This document shows positions 55,363 through 64,000 of a stretch of 64,000 bases of DNA, piece after piece. The stretch spans positions 1 to 64,000 of the forward strand of contig ML977025.1 of NCBI GenBank assembly GCA_010015675.1, in the 5' to 3' direction. Position 1 is the first letter of the stretch, and each line of letters begins with the position of its first letter. Origin of the DNA: Byssothecium circinans. Its lineage: Eukaryota; Ascomycota; Dothideomycetes; Pleosporales; Massarinaceae. The notes beneath the pieces were generated by a model that was not told the DNA's origin, ran no database searches, and saw only the letters and a program-made list of their open reading frames with translations. The translations under genes and the position numbers were made by a program.

Positions 55363-56645
55363 TCAGTGACTGCAGGTGGTATTAAACACTGCATTTGCAG
55401 CCGGCTTTACCTCTGTCACATGATCTAGCGCCTGCCCTACGAACACGACCTGTACTGCAGCAAATCTAAGGGTAAGTCAGCTTCGCGCCCTGGCAATTTA
55501 TTTTATGAAGCATGATAGTGACCTTGGAATACTTACGCTGCTGTAACTGCAAAGACGTCTGTCCTTTTTGCGTCGCTGAATACTGTTAAACAAATGCTTA
55601 ACAATGCGTTAAAAGCCGCAATAGTCGCCAGTCTTGCAGTTAAAGCCTTCAGCTTAATCAACACCACAATACTTATCACAGGCATCGCACTCGCAATGAG
55701 ACTGGTGACCCAGAACGTAAACCGGAAGATGCTCTCCGTACGCACAGCTAGTGCACCGAACCTCTCATCTTTCTTCATCCATCGGGCGAAGCCAAACTTC
55801 TGCAGAAATGTGATGACATGTGCGCCAGTAAATCGAGAAAATGAGTCGGCATCCTGACGCGGTCGAAGGCAGATAAGCTCTTTGCTCATCGTAGATGTGT
55901 CATTGAAAGTGCCCCATATTTCGCGGTCGGGTCCGAGGAGCCCTTTAGGAATCATGTGGTCCGAGACAAGAAACTTCTGGATATCCTGGATATCATAGTT
56001 GTCTGGTTTGCCCATTTGGATGATTTGCGCCTGTTGAATGATTGCCGTGTCTTCGCGTTGGTGGTCAGGAAAAGAACCTTTTTAGGACAACAAGTACAAG
56101 AGTAACTCACTGTATTCCTTCAAAACACCTCGAATCTGGCGGACAAGATCCAATTGTTTGGTATCCCCACTTCTGAGCACGCCGTCCTTCATTTGAGTCG
56201 ATGCCATCAACAACCAATGATCTCTAGCGAAGAATCTCTTGTCTCCGACAGTACTTTGGCTGTCTTCGTATTCAAGTCTGCGGAGCTTGTTCTCCAATTC
56301 GACGAGCTCAGACTGGAGATATAACAGATTCCGACAGTTCAGTGCACCAAAGCGGCGAAACATGGCGACTTCTGGCATGGCACCCATACGACCCGCAAGC
56401 TTGGGGTATCCTTGAACCAGGTCTTCGTAGGCGTGGTGTAACCCGGGTGTCTCAGAGGCGGCTGTTCCTGGCTGATCCAGTGGAGTAAGGTCAATTGTAG
56501 ACATCGCCGATGGCTCTGCAACTGGTGGAAGGGGATGGGAAGGCTTCGTGGCTGGATTCATATTCGAGGAAATTATTTCAAGACCTGTGTCTTCTTGAGT
56601 AGGAGCTGGTGGAGGTGCTCCTGCGGATGCTTGATCAGAGCTCAT
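55363..56645 (-). CDS. DUF6594-type membrane protein 1
   Basis: Three exons (56645-56111, 56050-55537, 55465-55363) give 383 residues. Landmarks of the fungal DUF6594 family are clear: YPKLAGRMGAMPEVAMFRRFGALNCRN followed by LLYLQSEL, then LKEYNTAIIQQAQII, the C-terminal hydrophobic helices (LIASAMPVISIVVLI, FNALLSICLTVF) and AKRTDVFAVTAAFAAVQVVFVG. The N-terminus is disordered. Two or three C-terminal helices suggest an integral membrane protein. Function is unknown, and members are common and variable in Pezizomycotina. It is tandem with the gene at 57449. Confidence 0.88.
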
Positions 56646-57448
56646 GGTGGTCGAGGAGTAAGGGTGAGGTGCCTTCTCCGGAGAGGGGGCAATAAATATT
56701 CAGCGGGAGGGGTTGCTATAAGTAGACCTGCGCCCTAACACAGCCTTGAGAAACAATAATAGACACTTAGGGTGGTTGAACATGTGTTCCGATAGGCATG
56801 GGTGCGCGAGTGTAAATTTCATGCCGTATCCCCTTGAACGTTTCGTGGCGTTTCTATTATACTCGGCTTTTGGATCAATTGGTCAACGAAATTGGTGAAG
56901 TGAGAGATTGGGAGGTAGAGAACGGACCATCTCGGGGCCTGCACCTTTGTGGGAAAGCAGTATTAAAATGCGTTTATGGCTCGAAAAATTCCCCCTCCAT
57001 GAAATTGGGCTTGGGGGCGCTTCCACTGTGTTCTGTTGTACAGCAGAAAAGGTTGGTAAAAAAACTTGGTTCTCGACCGGTGAGCACACGAGGAGCCGTT
57101 GTGATACGGCAATCATCTGTAACTTTTATTGTTTCTGTTGCGGAACATGGCCTGATCAAATCATAGGAGAAGTGTATAAGACGCCAAGTTATCTCTGGCA
57201 ATGAATCAGGAACTGTCGCTGATAAGTTGTCAAAATGGGATGATAGCGGGCTATGGGGCAGAAGAGAAATGCAATTGTCATGAATTGAGGGAGATAACTG
57301 TACTGCTATGTCACCTTTTAAGGTTCCTAGACAAGGTAAGTTAAAATATGCTATTTCAAAACCTTCCACAGATGCCAGGTAGTAACCCTCACACAAAAGC
57401 CTCGTAAATGAACTTCACTATCGTCGCGCTTCGATTTGGGACATTCAT
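56646..57448. other. spacer between tandem DUF6594 genes
   Basis: No gene supported; a minus-strand frame at 56974-57396 has no recognisable content. A GTGATACGGCAATCATCTGTAAC stretch near 57108 resembles GTGATACAGCAAACAATCTGTG near 58656, upstream of the other copy, consistent with tandem duplication that included promoter DNA. Confidence 0.45.
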
Positions 57449-58461
57449 TCACTGTTTAGTCCCTGCACCTTTTCCAAACTCGGCCTCCAGGGAAACGACC
57501 TGGACAGCCGCAAATCTGGCTTTGTTAGCGATAATAATCACTTCAGTCCTGGGGACCTAAACCTACGCAGCGGTAACAGCAAATATGTCGGTCCTCCGGG
57601 CTTCCGTAAAGAGCAGCAGACATAATGTGATCAGCACATTAAATCCAGCGATGACCCCCAATTTTTGCTGATCGGTGTGGAATTCGCGCAACACCAGAAT
57701 AGAAGCTACCGGTATCAGTGATGCAACCAAGGAAGTCATCCACAGTGTGATTTTGAGAACGGTGTCATCGTAGTACACTCGAGTACCCAAATGCCGATCT
57801 CGTTTTGTGAACCGTCCAAGCCCGCATTTGAAAAGATGGACTGTATTCTCGGCAATATATCTCGAGAATTTGTCCACGTGAAGACGAGGCTTCACAGCAA
57901 CGATATCGGGTGGATGGTCATATATGTCATCTTTCGCACCCCAAGTTCCGTGATCTTCACCTTTCATGCGGCCTCCGCCCATTTGCTCACTGTAAAGGAA
58001 GCAGTTGATGTCCTTAAGATCGAAATGATCTGGAGAACGTAGTCGATGAAGAACTTCCTGTTGAATAAGTGCCTTGTCTATATTAATTGACCAGTTAGCC
58101 TTGTGTTCAACTCCATAGTGATTGCATACGAACTATATTCCTTGAGCTTCTGCCTGATCTGGAGAATGGTACAGAGTTGTTCTTTCTCAACATTATCCGC
58201 ATCTCTCAACATATACTCTAGGTCGGTAGCATAGTGTGATCGTTGGGACTCGGAGCTTCTGTTGTCATCGTCCTCTTGTATTCGCAGTATTCTTTCGAGA
58301 GCGCAGAGCTCAGCTTGCATATAAAGAAGGTTTCTGGCGTTGAGAGCATCGAATCTGCGGTAGATGCCTGTTTCCGGCTTCAATGCGATCCGTTCTGCTA
58401 ATCTCGGGTAGCCCATGGGACGCTTTTGCCATGCCTGACTGAAGGGAAGCTTTTCGATCAT
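57449..58461 (-). CDS. DUF6594-type membrane protein 2
   Basis: Three exons (58461-58134, 58077-57567, 57515-57449) give 301 residues. Donors are GTTCGT and GTAGGT, and exon phases equal those of the copy at 55363. Landmarks: GYPRLAERIALKPETGIYRRF, LNARNLLYMQAELCALE, LKEYNKALIQQEVLH, C-terminal helices (LVASLIPVASILVL, LITLCLLLF) and ARRTDIFAVTAAFAAVQVV. It lacks the long disordered N-terminus of copy 1. A third, broken member lies at 6458-7503. Confidence 0.87.
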
Positions 58462-59427
58462 GGTGTCTTTGTTGTCTGGGTAACACGAAGAATAAAAGAA
58501 TATGCAGTTTGCATGGAACTGTGGGAAAGCCGGCTTTAACTGTCAAGAAATGAAAAGAACGCTTGTTTCGCAGACTAGGCAAGCGGAACTCTGCATTTTG
58601 GGGCTGTGCATTGTGCACTCTCAACAACCAGTCGAGTGCCAGAATAGGAGGTTGTGTGATACAGCAAACAATCTGTGATGTAACCTGTTCCATCGAGGGG
58701 AACCCTCGTGATTACCTACCAATCACAGCCTTATTAAGAAGGTACAAAAATGGTGAAAGGTTGAAATCAAGATCTGATTCATACGGCGAGTACTGAGTGA
58801 GGCCCATTGCACATACGCTAGTTGTAAGAAGCATACTAAAAATGCAGCAACAGGTGCAGGTGGACCCAGTTTGCCATCCCATATAATCTAAAGTAATTAA
58901 TTCTGGTACAATCAAAGATTTCGCGTAATGATGGTGTACATGACTGCTACCCAAAATATTTCAACAAGGAGAGGTAAATCACGTGACGTTCGTCTGATGG
59001 ATGCTTCCTGCTCCACATAACATGAACGACTCAGATGGACTCCAGTGCATATCTCGCCCTGAAAATTAGGTATTGATAATTCGCTTGTGCTTTGCTTTCT
59101 ACGATGCTAACAAGCCAGTTTCCTGAAGTAGGTGTAATGATCGAGCCACAGAGCAATGTAAGATCAGACGAGGAATAATAGTACAGAGCTCAGTATATAT
59201 CCATGGAAATCATTCCACGCTGACCTAACCTCGTTTCCGTTATATATAGTAGGGATCAATTGACTATTATGACGGCTGGATCTGGCAAATGTGCAGCTAC
59301 TTTAACCACTATTTAGGAATCAACCTCAACAGATACCTATCCTGTAGAGGCTGCATATCCCAGCGCAGTCACTAATCTGATTCACTCTATCTTGTTCAGT
59401 GCCTTGATGGCCAGTGTGCGAACAAAA
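58462..59427. other. intergenic
   Basis: No gene recognised. Contains moderately AT-rich sequence and the promoter of DUF6594 copy 2. Confidence 0.4.
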
Positions 59428-60738
59428 TCACGCCTCCAACTTCTGAACATGCACACTACACGCTTCCCCCTCGCGCCAAACTCCCCGAATATTCAGCGTC
59501 GCATCAATATCCTCTAACGGATTCCCCTCGACGAGCAGAAGATCCGCATTCAAGCCCTCAGCCAACCGACCACGATCCTCGAACCCAAACCTTCTCGCAA
59601 CGACGCTCGTAGCCGACCGAATCGCCTCTTCCGGCGTCATACCGACCTTGTGCACGAATAGATACAGCTCGTGATGCGCCGAGAGTCCAAACGCAGTACC
59701 CACCGCTGGGCCCGCAGCATCACTTCCACTGCACAACATCAGCGACCAAGTATGAGGTAAGGAAGTGAAGGGAACCTACAGCACGATATCAATCCCAGCC
59801 TCCCTCAACATACGCACGCTCTCATACGCATATTCCACTTTCGCGTTCTCCTTCGCAAACCCCATACAATTACACAGATTCTCGATCTCGTCCCCCTCAA
59901 TCAAACCCTGAACGCGCGGATCATGCGCGAAACGATGCTGCAGCTCTTTTCCCTCCGTCGTCAAGCTTCCGATGGCATTCAGTGTGGGATTCAACCACGC
60001 GTTGTTGCGTTTATACGCGTCCACGAGGTCCTGCGTGGGGGGCTGGTCGCACATCGTATGTGTGAGGCCGTTGACGCCTGCATCAAGCACTTCGAGAGTA
60101 TCATTTAGACTGAGCGCATGCGCGACTGTGAGAAATCCTCGCTTCTTCGCTTCTTCGACGATGATCTTTTGTAGCGAGACGGTTGGTTTGGAGAGCTGCA
60201 TGCCCATGCTGGCTCCAGATTCGTGCATCAGTTTGATGTAATCGGGCTGCATCTCTTTCTTGTTCCAGTCCAGGTACTCGATGACGTTCTCTCGGTTCGA
60301 CAACTTCGGCCACTTTGCGATTTCGGCGAGCGTCTCGGGACTCTTGTCGTGCGCGGTGATGACTGGAATCGGCCACCCGTTCTCGATGGTCGCGGCTTGT
60401 CCGGCGGTTTTGTAGGATGCCGTGTCGGGCTCTAGAGCTTGTTTCTTGAGCTTTTGCACGTTGGGGAGCTCGTTATGCATCTCGCAGACTGTAGTCACGC
60501 CGAAGCGGAGGGCTTGGATGAGTGCGATAGGATTGGCTCCGTCGGCGTGGATGTGGCAGTCAATTAAGCCGGGGACGAGGGTATGGCCGGGCTTGGAATA
60601 GGTTTTAAGGGATGTGTGAGGTGCGGATGATGTTGGGCCGATAGCTTTGATCTTACCATTTTCAACGTGGATGTAGGCTTCCTTAATTGTTTCTTCGCCA
60701 GTGAAGATGCGAACATCGCGGATAACAAAGGATGCCAT
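59428..60738 (-). CDS. metal-dependent amidohydrolase (imidazolonepropionase-like)
   Basis: Two exons (60738-59780, 59728-59428; 51-nt intron) give 419 residues. Ligands of a binuclear amidohydrolase are in place: His62 and His64 (LIDCHIHADG), Lys169 (PDYIKLMHESG, the carbamylated lysine), His207 (VAHAL), His227 (LTHTM) and Asp323 (GSDAAGP). The beta-sandwich start (IRDVRIFTGEE) and the closing NADLLLVEGNPLEDI are typical. Relatives hydrolyse cyclic amides, dipeptides or amide-linked toxins. There is no signal peptide. It sits 7 kb from the catabolic cluster, with DUF6594 genes in between, so a shared role is possible but not shown. Start chosen at MASFVIRD. Confidence 0.87.
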
Positions 60739-61761
60739 TGTTGTAAGTATTGTTGAATGAGAGGAAGGGAATACAAGGGTGGAGTTCGCGATATATTTTA
60801 TCGAGGCGCATCGTTTGTGTTCTGCGGAATTAAATAGATAATCAAACCCAAAATTGACCAACAAACGTCCCAATCAACCGGACGCTATCTCGGATTCACC
60901 GAGCAGGCCAGCCTCAGCCGCAAGGGCCTCCAGTAACACAACTATGGGCGCTGATGCAAACGAGTCCGAGGCTCGGATAGCGAAGGTGGAGAGCCGATTA
61001 CGAAAGCCTATCTTGGTACCACAGGTCGGTTAGATGAACTTCCGTCACGTGTAAATAATGGCTAATGTACGCACATATATACGTAGTTTCCTTTAAGGTA
61101 CGAATGTATTTATACTAAGCTAGGATAGCTTTAAGGCGTAATACCTAGTTAGCTGTCTATCTCTCTAGCTATCCTAAGATGTCTTCGCTTTGCAACGATA
61201 ATAGAGGCGTCTAGCGCACACGTGATTGAACTTCATCTGCCAACCCTATGGTAAAAAGCTCACAAACGCAAACCCTCTTCTTCAATGTTCCTGCCTTATA
61301 TACGCTAGGCTTTCCAAAGCATTTAAGCGTGGGGGTACTAGTGTGTTAGTAACACAACGATCGGAGAATCTCCAAAGCTGTGCGATGAGCTGGACGTTTA
61401 TTCAGCACGACTAGTATAACAGAGTTAATATTTAAGATAAGAAATAATTTGTAAATCTAAATACTATTGTAACTCTTGCGGTAATAATATCTAAGGAAAT
61501 TAAAGTAGCAACCACGTTCTTAAAACTTTACTAGAGTACGTACAACATCCAATCTTCACTTCAAAAGCTTATACTTAAGCCTCTATAATTGCCTAATATC
61601 CCTTCTCCGCACGAGCTCAAACTGGGGACCATAGCAAAAATCTTTCCTCGTTATCTAGTACTGTGAGCAAGATTGTATGCTTTAAGCGCACGCACTGCAT
61701 GCGAAGACTCTTTGACGTTGAATTAATTTGAATACCTTTTAAACGAATAAATCTCTATCGG
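60739..61761. other. intergenic, partly AT-rich
   Basis: AT-rich from about 61040 to 61760, with an imperfect inverted repeat around GGATAGC/GCTATCC near 61125-61175. No gene seen. Confidence 0.45.
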
Positions 61762-62007
61762 ATGAAGACTTTCTTTTTCCGTAGTATCTTTCTTCTGTTC
61801 CAACTCCTCGGAAGTCTTACTACTTACCAACACTGCGTAGGCGAAAACAGCAGCTACGTCAGCCCAGCGCAGGAAGCAGTTTTCAAATTTGGCTCGGATT
61901 TGAAATTATCTACTTCTTCTTTGCCATCGACATGGGACTACAGCTCGTGGGTGAGTTTGCTTCAAGCTCCTGACAGCAGGTCGGTCATTCAGATCACGTT
62001 GTCATAG
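61762..62007 (+). CDS. possible small secreted peptide (weak)
   Basis: 81 residues with a good hydrophobic N-terminus (MKTFFFRSIFLLFQLLGSL) that could be a signal peptide, then a polar part with one Cys. A GTGAGT donor lies at about 61950, so the true C-terminus may differ. It has no homologue I recognise and lies in AT-rich surroundings. Confidence 0.3.
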   Translation: MKTFFFRSIFLLFQLLGSLTTYQHCVGENSSYVSPAQEAVFKFGSDLKLSTSSLPSTWDYSSWVSLLQAPDSRSVIQITLS

Positions 62008-62217
62008 CAGTATGACACGCTTTCACAGCCTTTGTCCACTCATCCATATCCTCGTGTGCACTGAAAGGTGTCAGACTATAGTTGGTGATTTCACTTCGTG
62101 ACTCAGAGTGTAGTTGTCAGCGTGCGTAAACGCAATCCGACACAGAAGGTATAAATGCGACGGAAGGCCCATGGGTTGGATTCTCCTCTATTAGATTCAT
62201 CCCCCAGCTTCCACAGA

Positions 62218-62623
62218 ATGGGAAACTCAAAATCTTCCCACGCTAATATGAATCAGACGGCGAGGGGCGGTGGCAGAGATAGCAACAGAAGTTCCGAACG
62301 TAAGGATCGCAATTCCAACCAAAAGTCCAACGGCCGACATGACACCTCAGGTAGTCGTGAACCTGCACCAGAAAAAGGTAAGCCCTTGGGTCGCCGCTTT
62401 TAACTTAGACGCTAACGCCTGTTTAGTTGAGGGGCCTGATCCAGGTAAAGATGAGGCTGAAGAGAGCAGTGCCAGTGAAGCGCGAAAAAGGGGATGGATT
62501 CCATGTTGCAGTGTTCACGGTGCCCCAATTGTGACTGGCGAAAATTCCTGCACCAAATACGACCGAAATGACCCGAACAGTAAAAAATGCAAGTGGCAGG
62601 TTTTCTATGTAGGGGAGACCTGA
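62218..62623 (+). CDS. small Cys-containing protein, possible N-myristoylation
   Basis: Two exons (to 62377, then 62427-62623) join over a 49-nt intron with a GCTAACG branch and TTTAG acceptor. From the ATG at 62218 the product is 118 residues and begins Met-Gly-Asn-Ser-Lys-Ser-Ser, a textbook N-myristoylation motif. An in-frame ATG at 62155 would give 139 residues without it. Residues 20-60 are basic and polar (Arg/Asn/Ser-rich). The C-terminal part has WIPCCSVHGAPIVTG, a later Cys and Lys-Cys-Lys. Unknown family; it could be a membrane-tethered or effector-like protein. Confidence 0.45.
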
Positions 62624-62779
62624 ACTGGGTAGAAAATTTATAGCCACGGTGTTTCCCGTACCATCATCTCATTAAGCAATGTTTTCGCGTGTATTCAAGC
62701 CAGCACAAAGATCATACGCTCTCAATAAAAGTAAAACTCACGTGTATGTCAGTTAGCAAATAACCTTACAAGCAAAGAG

Positions 62780-63312
62780 ATGTCGATTTGCCAAATACAC
62801 AAGAAACGTACGGGGGACTGGTACTTCGTAAGACTCAGCCGACCTTACTCAAAATCTTTACCGTTCTTTCCGGTCCGAATACGTCCACGGCTATCCCATC
62901 ATACTAGACCAGGAAGAAGGGCAAAAACAGAAACCTCAAACCCTCAAACCAACAACTCAACTACCTCGCCATACCCGACCCCCTTCACGATGGCGGGATT
63001 TGTCACATGTGCGGCTGCTGCCATCACCATTTAGAAACTAACCTCCACAGATGCGTGTCATGCGGAGGATGCATACCCCACAGCAAATGCCACTTATGCC
63101 CCAACGTTATCGAAGTCCTACACCACGAAACTCCGTATATCCTGAACCCGTACCCCGTTTTCGGCCAGCCGGGGATCTACTACCAGGTTTACTACTGCGT
63201 TCACTGTTTGTTCTGTCATGAAACGCCGTGGGTGCCACAGCAGTGTGCGAAGTGTTGTGCTGTGGACAGGGAGTTTGGGCTTTTCGTGGGGGTTGTAATT
63301 GACAGGTATTGA
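62780..63312 (+). CDS. small Cys/His-rich zinc-binding protein
   Basis: Two exons (62780-62827 and 62908-63312) join at GTAAGA and CTAG to 150 residues. The second exon alone holds the striking part: CHMCGCC, HHH, CVSCGGC, CHLC, later YCVHCLFCHETP and CAKCC, i.e. at least five C-x2-C pairs. This suggests several zinc-binding knuckles. The last residues are hydrophobic and aromatic. The first exon (MSICQIHKKRTGDWYF) is chosen by splice sites and frame. No family recognised; no signal peptide. Confidence 0.6.
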
Positions 63313-63839
63313 TGAGGTGATTGGGGTAGCAGGTGGTGGGAATTTTGCTGGGAGATTACCGTGGAAGGATGGGAATACATGTATTATCTGGTGGGAATTG
63401 GTGGCAGAACAGATTGCTCAAAGAAGAGGAACATGAACGCTTTGAACCTCTCCACAACATGTGTTTGACGGAGTTGTACGAGGTGATACAAGCGGAGCGG
63501 CAGGTTATTTTTCCAGAACGATTCAATGGAAATCATCTCAGTATTACAGCCAGATCCTGCCCTCGTCGTTCCTAGTAATGAACATCCTCAAGAGCGAGGT
63601 GACTTTCGTGGCAAAAAGAAATGTTGACACGCACGATTTCAGAGAAGACGGCCATGAACAAATGTTCTACTCTAATAAGGAACACGGTTGAGATGCTGGT
63701 CTCTCAAGCCAAACGAAATATAATGGATGCACTGGAATACCTCAGAAATTGCGACCCTTCATGTGACGTGGGGGCATGGGAGATGCGGCGGGTTTGATAG
63801 GCTGGCGTGGACCTTGATTATTAAAGCCGCAACTCTAGA
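63313..63839. other. right flank without a supported gene
   Basis: Short frames at 63333-63691 have no recognisable content. Confidence 0.4.
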
Positions 63840-63950
63840 CTAGCTAGGTAGAGAAACGTATCTTTAAGGACTAACTACGGAAGAACTATCTAACGGTCCT
63901 AGCCTATTACATACTAGATATTAGACTTAGTCGTCACTCTTACTACTTGC
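63840..63950. repeat. decayed dispersed repeat, copy 2
   Basis: Matches 54403-54513 in the same orientation with mostly transition differences. Continues AT-rich to the end of the window. Confidence 0.6.
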
Positions 63951-64000
63951 TTACATAGTCTCGTCTCCTAATCTACTCTAATTATACAATTAATTATTAC

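Noticed and set aside
56974..57396. 140-residue minus-strand frame between DUF6594 genes
   Set aside because: No family landmark and it lies in the duplicated upstream region; probably chance.
1..64000. tRNA or rRNA genes
   Set aside because: I saw no convincing A-box/B-box pair with cloverleaf pairing and no rRNA-like stretch by eye; a covariance-model scan would be decisive.

Overview
The window looks like a chromosomal segment of a filamentous ascomycete (Pezizomycotina; the gene content would fit a dothideomycete, but the class is an inference). The evidence is short introns of about 45-90 nt with GTRNGT donors and CTAAC/CTRAY branch points, fungal families such as DUF6594 and C2H2/fungal_trans regulators, and AT-rich islands whose repeat copies differ mainly by C/T and G/A changes, as repeat-induced point mutation (RIP) would produce. 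Most multi-exon models below were joined by hand at consensus splice sites and close in frame.

Left part (1-14 kb): a repeat-like left edge, a PIN-like auxin efflux carrier, an unknown protein with a strong TATA promoter, a nine-cysteine metallothionein-like peptide, a broken DUF6594 gene, a RING-finger protein and a nine-exon MFS transporter of the vacuolar amino-acid/DHA type. Middle (14-31 kb): a coiled-coil protein divergent from an HSPA12-like Hsp70, a repeat-rich gap, a conserved unknown, and a housekeeping block with the RNA polymerase III subunit RPC9, the box C/D snoRNP core protein NOP58 and an Arp10/11-like actin-related protein. At 31-36 kb lie two tandem paralogous zinc-finger genes with identical intron layout, followed by a small secreted protein.

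The most coherent system is at 38.4-52.7 kb. It holds two metallo-beta-lactamase-fold lactonase-like enzymes, two carboxymuconolactone-decarboxylase-type proteins, two beta-hydroxyacid dehydrogenases, a zinc alcohol dehydrogenase, an MFS permease and a C2H2/fungal_trans regulator, mostly in divergent pairs. It reads as a catabolic cluster for a lactone-forming (possibly aromatic-derived) compound in which three enzyme classes are present twice. CCCCG-rich motifs recur in its promoters, and the regulator's fingers carry Mig1/CreA-like recognition residues.

Right part (52.7-64 kb): a small gene whose predicted 52-residue product ends in a farnesylation-type CaaX box (CVIM) preceded by a lysine-rich stretch, an AT-rich RIP-like island with a small isolated reading frame, a tandem pair of DUF6594 membrane proteins, a metal-dependent amidohydrolase, and a cluster of short genes including a possible N-myristoylated protein and a Cys/His-rich zinc-binding protein. 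A decayed repeat in the island occurs again at the right edge of the window.
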